Source of the DNA: Erysipelotrichaceae bacterium UBA6182
GTDB taxonomy: Bacteria; Bacillota_I; Bacilli_A; Erysipelotrichales; Erysipelotrichaceae
Direction: 5' to 3'
NCBI GenBank assembly: GCA_002422065.1
Contig: DITO01000021.1
Location: 2,302-14,606, forward strand
DNA length: 12,305 nt
Shown here in pieces: positions 6,750-12,305 of the stretch. The notes under the pieces are model-generated. The model searched no databases, was not told the origin of the DNA, and saw only the letters and a list, made by a program, of their open reading frames with translations. Each line of letters opens with the position of its first letter. The stretch's first letter is position 1. The translations under genes and the position numbers were made by a program.

Positions 6750-8425
6750 ACTTGATCCTCCAATGAAATGTTGAGTGGGAATATTAATATGACATTAGTA
6801 TACTCATCCATGTCACTTTCAATACGAAGGTGAGCTTGAGGACCATAATAAAGTTTCATTCTTTGGTATACATTTTTAAGTCCAACACTTTGTGTTGGTA
6901 AGTCTTGTCTTAGTACACTCATAATGTCTTCAATCTTCTGAGGACTTAATCCATATCCTTCATTAAAGACAGAAAGTGAGATAGAATCTTCATTCATTGT
7001 GGCACTTATCTTAATGCGAGTAAACATATCAGGATGAAGTCCATGCATAATCGCATTCTCAACCAGGGGTTGTAGACAGAACTTAAGGACAGGAATATTA
7101 TATAGTGACTCATCCACATCAATTTCAAGATCAAAACTACGCTTATAACGTATCTTTTGAATAAGCCCATAGTTTCGAACATGTTCAATCTCATCCCTTA
7201 AAGGGACAATATTTTGATTATTGGAAATACTCATTCTGAAGAACTTCGATAAGGCAAGGATGGCCTCTACAACATCCTCATTTTGTTTGTTCTCTGAAAG
7301 ATTCACAATAGAATCAAGTGTATTGTATAAGAAATGAGGATTGATTTGATTTTGCAAAGCTTTGATCGTACTTGCACGCTTTGCTTGTTGCTCAACAACA
7401 ACGTTTTCCATTAATTGCTTAATCTGAGAAGACATATTATTGAAGGTGTCAGCAAGCTGCACCATTTCAATCTGACCATCCATCACGATTTGTTCATCAA
7501 AATTACCTTTTTGAATCTTTTGAATATGTTGTTGGATCCTTCTCATCGGTGAGTTAAGTCTTCCTGAGAAATTTGCAGAGACATAAGCCACCACAATCAT
7601 CATCACAAGAATAATCGCAATCATTGCGACTAGTAATTCTGATTTAGTTTGATTGATAGCATTCACATTCACGAAGGTTGCAATCATCCAACGTGAACCA
7701 CGAATCGTAGATACATTAAGAGCCATGGATTGATTCTCATACTCAAGCAGTGACATACCAAGAAGTTGCTTATTAATCACTTGAAGTGATTGTGTTTCAA
7801 CATATTCTCCAACACTATAAATAGGTTGGAAATCATCATCAAGTAGCAAGATATGACCATATTGCCCTAAATTAGTATTAAAAGCAATCGCATCAAATTG
7901 TGACTTATCAAGTTCAATCAGTAATGTTTGAGTCTGAGCTAAAGTTGTTCCACTATAAAATGATTTCACTACAAACAAGCGATCATCAATAAACTTAAAA
8001 TGATGAATTGCATCATTGGATAACGCGAGTTCTATCCATGGATCAACATACGAAGGCACTTGAATATTAGAACTCGCCACCATACCTTGTTGGTTAAATA
8101 ATGCTACTCCTCTAAGATTACGATTACCATCAATCAGTGATTCAAAAACATTCTCTATCGTATCACTTACTAGAGGTTCATTAAGATTAGTTAATCTTCG
8201 TTGTATTTGATTACTTATATCAATGACACCACTCATGTAGTTTTCATAGTTTAGGATAAGCTGGGATGTAAACTCTTTTGATGAAGTCTCAATAAGATCA
8301 TCGGTTGCACTATAAACTAATTGATAAGCAATTGCACTAAACATCGTTAAAGTAATAGTGACAATAACCACAATAATCGCAAAAGTAGTTTGTCCAATAG
8401 TGAGTTTCTTAATGATATTACTCAT
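6746..8425 (-). CDS. YesM/LytS-type membrane sensor histidine kinase
   Basis: Membrane sensor kinase of 559 residues. Order: TM1 (about 12-36), extracytoplasmic sensor region (37-262, probably Cache-like), TM2 (about 263-284), HAMP (about 285-338), His_kinase domain with QNQINPHFLYNTLDSI (phospho-acceptor H364), and HATPase with N box ENAIMHG (456-462). The G1 box is NEGYG (488-492) instead of the usual DNGxG, and the G2 box reads SVGLKNV (513-519) instead of GxGLxNV. These differ from consensus but the domain looks intact. It should phosphorylate the response regulator encoded just upstream. Its ectodomain probably receives the sugar-bound lipoprotein encoded next, as LytS does with XylFII. 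The start codon overlaps the regulator stop by 8 bases (ATGAGTAA), with AAAGGA upstream. All three genes overlap, implying fixed stoichiometry. Confidence 0.93.
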   Translation of the reverse strand: MSNIIKKLTIGQTTFAIIVVIVTITLTMFSAIAYQLVYSATDDLIETSSKEFTSQLILNYENYMSGVIDISNQIQRRLTNLNEPLVSDTIENVFESLIDGNRNLRGVALFNQQGMVASSNIQVPSYVDPWIELALSNDAIHHFKFIDDRLFVVKSFYSGTTLAQTQTLLIELDKSQFDAIAFNTNLGQYGHILLLDDDFQPIYSVGEYVETQSLQVINKQLLGMSLLEYENQSMALNVSTIRGSRWMIATFVNVNAINQTKSELLVAMIAIILVMMIVVAYVSANFSGRLNSPMRRIQQHIQKIQKGNFDEQIVMDGQIEMVQLADTFNNMSSQIKQLMENVVVEQQAKRASTIKALQNQINPHFLYNTLDSIVNLSENKQNEDVVEAILALSKFFRMSISNNQNIVPLRDEIEHVRNYGLIQKIRYKRSFDLEIDVDESLYNIPVLKFCLQPLVENAIMHGLHPDMFTRIKISATMNEDSISLSVFNEGYGLSPQKIEDIMSVLRQDLPTQSVGLKNVYQRMKLYYGPQAHLRIESDMDEYTNVILIFPLNISLEDQV

Positions 8426-9980
8426 GACGGAAATCCTTTGGTGTTAATCCAGTTTGTTTCTTAAAGGAATGTGAAAAGTAATAGACATCATTATAGCCCA
8501 CCATTTCTGCAATCTCGTATATTTTATGAGGGGTATTCATAAGTAATTCACTTGCCTTATCAATACGACACTTAACAAGCATCTTGTTGAAGGATGTCGA
8601 AGAATAACGTTTAAATAAGCTTGTTAAGTAGGATGTTGAAATATTTAAAGCACTACATACAACTTCCATTGAGAAATTAGGATCTTGATACTGAGCTTTC
8701 ATCATTGATTCAATAGCTTTAAAGATCTCTAATGACTTTGATTGTTGATTGATTAGTGATTTCTCACGAATATTGACAATAAGCTCTCTAACATAATGCC
8801 ATAGTGAAGACATCTTTCTAAAAGAAGACAAGCGATCAAGAATATCCATTGCGATAATATCATCAATATTTACATTTAAGAAATCTGCATAATCAAGTAG
8901 AATAGTTGAACACTTAAGTAAAAGCTTACGATCTGTATTTCTAACATCACGTTCATCTTCAAACTGTTCCTTTAAGAATTCATCTAAGTCTTTAACACTC
9001 TTTAAGCGTAACAATGTTTCAAAATGTTCTAACCAAGCATAATCATACATTGAAGCTTGATTCATCATTTCAAAGTCATCATACTTACCTAAACAATCAA
9101 AATTAAATGAATCAAAGCGCTTCATCGTCTCAATCGTTTGATTAAAGTGAACATTAAACTTGGTGAATGGTTCAAAAGATTCACTTAAAGCAATCTTGAC
9201 CACAATCAAAGAAATCTCAGTCTTTAGATCAAGAATCTCAGCACATTTAGACATCAAATCATTCATATGAAGCTGATCATGATGCAAACAGAACCCTAAA
9301 CCATACAAAGAATTAAACACTAAAACATGATCACAATTAGAGAATTGGTTCTTTATTGCATTAAATAAAAATGTTCTTGTCTGCTCAATAAGAAGCAAAG
9401 GAGCTTCTCCTTCAAACTGAATGAGTCCACATGTGAAGTAACCTTGATTAAAGTCATAACCATACATTGTAAAACGATCAATCTCTTGTTGAGTAATAGC
9501 CCGTTTTCTTAGGATATCATTAAATTGATAATCGATTAGTGCAGGTAATTGTGACTGATACACTTCTTTTAATTTTTCCTCATTAAACAAGTTACGCTCA
9601 TCGGTATCAAGTCTTGTTTTTAACTTAATAAGAACTTGTTCAATATCTTCAAGACTAATTGGTTTTGATAAGTAATCAACCACATCAAGTTCAATAGCCT
9701 TTTTAGCATAATCAAACTCATTAAATCCCGTTATAAATACTATTTTTGTTTTTGGATAAGAAAGCTTAACTTGTTGTGCAAGTGTTAACCCATCCACAAA
9801 AGGCATCTTAATGTCAGTAATTAAGACATCAGGAACAAGCTTTTCAAACATCTCAAAAGCATCATAGCCATTATTCGCTTGCGCAATGACTTTAAAATCT
9901 TTATTAGGCTCAATCTTAGAATGAATACGAGAACGAATATCGTCCTCATCCTCAACGAGTAATATGGTATATTGTTTCAT
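8418..9980 (-). CDS. YesN-type response regulator with AraC DNA-binding domain
   Basis: Cytoplasmic transcription factor of 520 residues. The N-terminal receiver (about 1-120) has acidic E10/D11, phospho-acceptor D56 in ITDIKMP, T84 and K106 (SKP). A middle segment (about 125-410) has no motif I recognise, which is usual for long YesN proteins. The C-terminus (about 415-520) is an AraC/XylS domain with two helix-turn-helix units: FSMEVVCSALNISTSYLTSL and KIYEIAEMVGYNDVYYFSHS, followed by FKKQTGLTPKDFR. The partner kinase follows with an 8-base overlap. The most likely target is the sugar ABC operon 2.7 kb downstream, probably by activation, as for YesN in the xylose system of Clostridium beijerinckii. 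First gene of its operon; start ATG 9980 with TAAGG about 9 bases upstream. Confidence 0.94.
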   Translation of the reverse strand: MKQYTILLVEDEDDIRSRIHSKIEPNKDFKVIAQANNGYDAFEMFEKLVPDVLITDIKMPFVDGLTLAQQVKLSYPKTKIVFITGFNEFDYAKKAIELDVVDYLSKPISLEDIEQVLIKLKTRLDTDERNLFNEEKLKEVYQSQLPALIDYQFNDILRKRAITQQEIDRFTMYGYDFNQGYFTCGLIQFEGEAPLLLIEQTRTFLFNAIKNQFSNCDHVLVFNSLYGLGFCLHHDQLHMNDLMSKCAEILDLKTEISLIVVKIALSESFEPFTKFNVHFNQTIETMKRFDSFNFDCLGKYDDFEMMNQASMYDYAWLEHFETLLRLKSVKDLDEFLKEQFEDERDVRNTDRKLLLKCSTILLDYADFLNVNIDDIIAMDILDRLSSFRKMSSLWHYVRELIVNIREKSLINQQSKSLEIFKAIESMMKAQYQDPNFSMEVVCSALNISTSYLTSLFKRYSSTSFNKMLVKCRIDKASELLMNTPHKIYEIAEMVGYNDVYYFSHSFKKQTGLTPKDFRHE

Positions 9981-10001
9981 CGTTTTAACCTTACACTTTT
10001 A

Positions 10002-10030
10002 AGTCTATCATAGACGATAAACACTGACAA
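10002..10030 (-). promoter_or_regulatory. Probable promoter of the regulator-kinase-sensor operon, with palindrome
   Basis: On the - strand TTGTCA (10030-10025, 5 of 6 to the -35 consensus) is followed after 17 bases by TAGACT (10007-10002, 4 of 6 to the -10). The perfect inverted repeat GTCTAT-C-ATAGAC (10003-10015) covers the -10 and the adjoining spacer, and may be an operator. The promoter lies just downstream of the terminator of the ECF operon, so the sensor operon is an independent unit. Confidence 0.5.
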
Positions 10031-10036
10031 TGACAC

Positions 10037-10060
10037 AAAAAAAGACAGATATCTGTCCTT
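10037..10060 (-). terminator. Rho-independent terminator of the ECF metal transporter operon
   Basis: On the - strand AAGGACAG (10060-10053), loop ATAT, and CTGTCTTT (10048-10041) form an 8-bp stem with one G-U pair, at the core palindrome GACAGATATCTGTC. The U tract comes from the seven A's at 10037-10043. The stem begins at the last base of the CbiO stop codon. The stem is short, so some read-through into the regulator operon is possible. Confidence 0.75.
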
Positions 10061-10908
10061 TATTGTGATTTTTCTTTAAGGTCAAGCCATGACACTAAAA
10101 GCTGCATTGCTTCTTCCATGTCATATGGGATATGACCCACATAGCCATAAGATTTTAATCGGGTAAACAACTCAATTAAAATAGGAGGTTCTAGATAAGC
10201 ATCCTTTAGAATTTGTGTCTCAGAAAACACTGAATGAGGCTTACCTTTAGTAACAATATGTCCTTTGTTTAAAACATAGACAACATCTGCAATCAAAGGC
10301 ACTAAATCCATATCATGGGTTGTGATAAGAACACTCAAACCATGATGTTTGTTTAAATGATTAATGAGAGATACTAGTTCCTTCTTTGATTCAGGATCAA
10401 GAGAGTTAAAAGGTTCATCTAGAATTAAGATTTGAGGCATTAAAGCAAGTGCACCTGCTAAAGCCACCTTCTTCTTCTCTCCCCCACTTAAGTAATGAGG
10501 AACACGCTCAAGAAGATGCGTAATATTAAGCATGACTGCCACTTCTTGAACACGTTGTTCAACTTCTTGTTTAGGTAAGTTTAAGTTTCTTAATGTAAAA
10601 GCAATATCATCATAGACACGTGGTCCAATAATCTGTTCATCAACATTTTGAAAAACAACACCTACTTTTGATCGAAGTGCACTAAAGTGTTTAACAGGAT
10701 CTAACCCCATGACTGAAACACTACCTTCAATAGGTTTTAGTAAACCCAAAATATGAGAAATAAGTGTGGTTTTACCTGATCCATTCGGACCAAGAATAAC
10801 AACACGCTCTCCTTGGTTTACCACAAAATCTAATCCACACACACTAACAACAGTTTGGTCTGGATAAATATGTTTTAAACATTCAACTTGTATTACTGGT
10901 TGTGTCAT
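10060..10908 (-). CDS. cbiO: ECF metal-ion transporter ATPase (CbiO type)
   Basis: Cytoplasmic ATPase of 282 residues energising an energy-coupling-factor importer for a transition metal. Visible motifs are Walker A GPNGSGKT (40-47), Q-loop Q87 in VVFQNVDEQI (the VFQNxxxQ form typical of ECF ATPases), signature LSGGEKKK (140-147), Walker B LILDEP (161-166) and switch H198 in TTHDMD. The C-terminal about 50 residues (EPPILIELFTRLKSYGY onward) are the CbiO-type extension. Only one ATPase gene is present, as in Ni/Co systems where CbiO forms a homodimer; vitamin ECF modules usually have two. It overlaps the CbiQ stop by 4 bases (ATGA). Last gene of its operon, ended by a hairpin. Confidence 0.92.
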   Translation of the reverse strand: MTQPVIQVECLKHIYPDQTVVSVCGLDFVVNQGERVVILGPNGSGKTTLISHILGLLKPIEGSVSVMGLDPVKHFSALRSKVGVVFQNVDEQIIGPRVYDDIAFTLRNLNLPKQEVEQRVQEVAVMLNITHLLERVPHYLSGGEKKKVALAGALALMPQILILDEPFNSLDPESKKELVSLINHLNKHHGLSVLITTHDMDLVPLIADVVYVLNKGHIVTKGKPHSVFSETQILKDAYLEPPILIELFTRLKSYGYVGHIPYDMEEAMQLLVSWLDLKEKSQ

Positions 10909-11606
10909 AGCATTGCTCCGATCATAAGGATAAGACTAAACATAATTAAAGTAAAATCAGATAACATCCATGGTTTTGCTTCTTCACGAAGTGGTAGTTT
11001 ACCTGTATAACCACGTAGACTATAAATCTGATACATGCGATCATTCATTTCGAAAGCACGAATGAAGAGAAGCGCTAATGCTGAGGAGAAGTTCTTAATA
11101 TTTCGAATCGGATGATAAGGATTATATCCCCCTCTAAGTCTTATGACTTTCATTAAGTCACTAACTTTCTCTAGAAGAATAAAAAATGAGCGATATGTAA
11201 AGAGAAATAAATCCACAAGTAAAGCAGGCAGTACTTTAGAGAGTGTTGCAAATAAATCGACATAAGCCGTTGTTGCAACTAACGTCACCATTAACCAAGC
11301 CGAACTCAATGCTTTAAGTAGAGAGATTAATCCAAGAGTAGGATTTGTACTCCACAAAACACTAATAAATATTGAAGAGAAGAATAAAGGATAGAAAGAG
11401 AATTGCAGAATTGCTTTGACTGATAGTTTAGAACTTATTAGTGCAGTAAATAGAAAGCACAAAATCACCACAAGAATGGTGAGGCTTTGTGCAGCTAATA
11501 CTGCGATAAGTACCAATAAGGTACTAATGACTTTAACATCAGTACGACGGTCATGAAGCCATGAACGTTTGGATAATGCTTGATAATCAATATCAGCTAA
11601 ATGCAT
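10905..11606 (-). CDS. cbiQ: ECF transporter transmembrane coupling protein (CbiQ type)
   Basis: Integral membrane T component of 233 residues that joins the CbiO dimer to the substrate-capture protein. Hydrophobic segments are at about 26-57, 66-86, 92-116, 125-147 and 216-233. Two coupling-helix motifs of the family are visible: RLRGGY (156-161) and YSLRGY (195-200), the latter matching the usual RGY. The N-terminal HDRRTDVKVISTLLVL corresponds to the family's LDPRxKLL. It starts 3 bases after the CbiM-like stop with only a weak purine-rich RBS candidate (AAAGAAAG well upstream), so expression is probably coupled to that gene. The CbiM-like neighbour identifies it as a metal-type rather than a vitamin-type T protein. 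Confidence 0.9.
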   Translation of the reverse strand: MHLADIDYQALSKRSWLHDRRTDVKVISTLLVLIAVLAAQSLTILVVILCFLFTALISSKLSVKAILQFSFYPLFFSSIFISVLWSTNPTLGLISLLKALSSAWLMVTLVATTAYVDLFATLSKVLPALLVDLFLFTYRSFFILLEKVSDLMKVIRLRGGYNPYHPIRNIKNFSSALALLFIRAFEMNDRMYQIYSLRGYTGKLPLREEAKPWMLSDFTLIMFSLILMIGAML

Positions 11607-11609
11607 AGT

Positions 11610-12305
11610 TTAGATATCTTTTTTAACTTTCTTTAATGATTGATAGATAAGCCCTGTTGCGGATGATTCTAAAAGCATCCCTGCTAAGTATATCATAATG
11701 ACTGCTAACCACCCACTTAAGCCAAGGTAGTTAATTTCTGATAAGACAGTATCGACATCTTCATGAGCATGGTCATCATCGTGGTCATGATCATCTCCAT
11801 CATAATCACTATGTTCATGATCGTGTTCAACACCTTCTTCAAGAATTTCAATTTCTAAAACCAAAGTAACTTCATCATCATGAAGTGCATGATAGTGAAT
11901 TTCAATATTGTCTTTTAATAACCATCCTTTGTGTTCATCTGAGTTTTCACTTAAATCCCATCCAGCATCAATTAATGAATCTTTAAACTCATGTAATGTT
12001 GCGTGACGTTCATCACTTGTGATTTGAACTTTATAGTGATCATCATGTTCATCAAGAACGACAACATCTTCTACATGGAATAATGGTGCTAATGTTATGT
12101 TAAAGCGTTCTGGAATTTCAATAGTTATTCCTTCTTCATCATGATCTTCATGGTCGTGCTCTTCATGAGGTAAAGCCTCAACAAGACCTACTGTACTAAT
12201 CACAAGCCCTAAACTCATGACTAAAGACAAAGAAACACCGATAACTGTAGCAATCATTGCGGATGGAAGAGTTGATAATCCTTTAGAGACTAAGCGATAA
12301 ACCAT
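11610..12305 (-). CDS. cbiM: CbiM-like metal-capture subunit, C-terminal part with His-rich extracytoplasmic domain (5' end outside window)
   Basis: The visible 231 residues begin with an in-frame ATG exactly at the window edge, but this is not a true start. MVYRLVSKGLSTLPSAMIAT plus the following helix (about 14-43) matches the last membrane segment of CbiM/NikM proteins, whose earlier helices and N-terminal metal-binding His must lie beyond 12305. After that helix come HEEHDHEDHDEE (47-58), about 95 residues of unrecognised compact-looking sequence (60-155), a second acidic His cluster (160-183), and a final helix (about 194-217) ending in the basic tail YQSLKKVKKD. There are 20 His between residues 47 and 181. 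The helix-loop-helix plan resembles a fused CbiN/NikN, which has two helices around an external loop, but I do not see its PDGLE-type sequence. Likely metals are Ni2+ or Co2+, with Zn2+ possible. Cotranscribed with cbiQ and cbiO. Confidence 0.8.
   Translation of the reverse strand: MVYRLVSKGLSTLPSAMIATVIGVSLSLVMSLGLVISTVGLVEALPHEEHDHEDHDEEGITIEIPERFNITLAPLFHVEDVVVLDEHDDHYKVQITSDERHATLHEFKDSLIDAGWDLSENSDEHKGWLLKDNIEIHYHALHDDEVTLVLEIEILEEGVEHDHEHSDYDGDDHDHDDDHAHEDVDTVLSEINYLGLSGWLAVIMIYLAGMLLESSATGLIYQSLKKVKKDI
11757..11828 (-). repeat. Low-complexity His/Asp-coding tract
   Basis: Repeated CAT/CAC-GAT/GAC-type codons encode residues 160-183 of the CbiM-like protein, with H at 161, 163, 165, 173, 175, 179 and 181. 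A smaller tract at 12132-12167 encodes HEEHDHEDHDEE. Both are expected to lie outside the membrane and to collect divalent metal. Such tracts may vary in length between strains. Confidence 0.8.

Noticed and set aside
12303..12305. True start codon of the CbiM-like gene at the window edge
   Set aside because: The following residues match the last membrane segment of CbiM proteins, so the Met is internal and the gene is cut by the window.

Overview
The window comes from a low-GC Gram-positive bacterium (Bacillota). The signs are AT-rich composition, AGGAGG-type ribosome binding sites, lipoprotein-anchored substrate-binding proteins, a CcpA-type cre site and YesM/YesN-type regulators. Tryptophan is read from TGG, and TGA is a genuine stop at several gene ends, so the standard bacterial code applies and a UGA-Trp mycoplasma is excluded. 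An Erysipelotrichia-like or Acholeplasma/Izemoplasma-like lineage is possible, but this is a guess. I see no phage, IS, CRISPR, rRNA or tRNA sequence, and no gene-free stretch over 300 bases.

Layout. (1) 1-1790, + strand: the 3' end of an EamA/DMT-type transporter gene, then a complete APC-superfamily amino-acid permease whose stop codon lies in a strong bidirectional terminator. (2) 1816-5706, - strand: a monosaccharide ABC importer transcribed as ChvE-like binding lipoprotein, GguA/MglA-type double ATPase, then GguB/XylH-type permease. Its promoter region holds a near-consensus cre site, a perfect 15-bp palindrome over the predicted start point, and three phased AATTTT repeats upstream. (3) 5769-9980, - strand, directly upstream of the importer: three overlapping genes encoding a YesN-type response regulator, a YesM/LytS-type sensor kinase and a second, MglB-like sugar-binding lipoprotein. 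(4) 10060-12305, - strand: an ECF metal-ion importer with CbiO ATPase, CbiQ transmembrane coupling subunit, and the C-terminal part of a CbiM-like substrate-capture protein. That last protein carries an unusual extracytoplasmic domain rich in His and Asp; its gene continues past the window edge.

How the genes work together. Region 3 has the architecture of the three-component sugar sensor known from Clostridium beijerinckii (XylFII-LytS/YesN), in which an anchored sugar-binding protein presents ligand to the kinase ectodomain. Here the sensor protein keeps essentially the whole E. coli MglB glucose/galactose pocket and its Ca2+ loop, and it has an additional EF-hand-like loop. The expected output is activation of the ABC importer, with carbon catabolite control through the cre site. 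The ECF cluster is an independent unit, separated from the sensor operon by a terminator, and probably imports Ni2+ or Co2+ (possibly Zn2+).

The most interesting points are the sensor/importer pairing with its composite promoter, the extra Ca2+-type loop in the sensor protein, and the large His-rich domain on the CbiM-like subunit.
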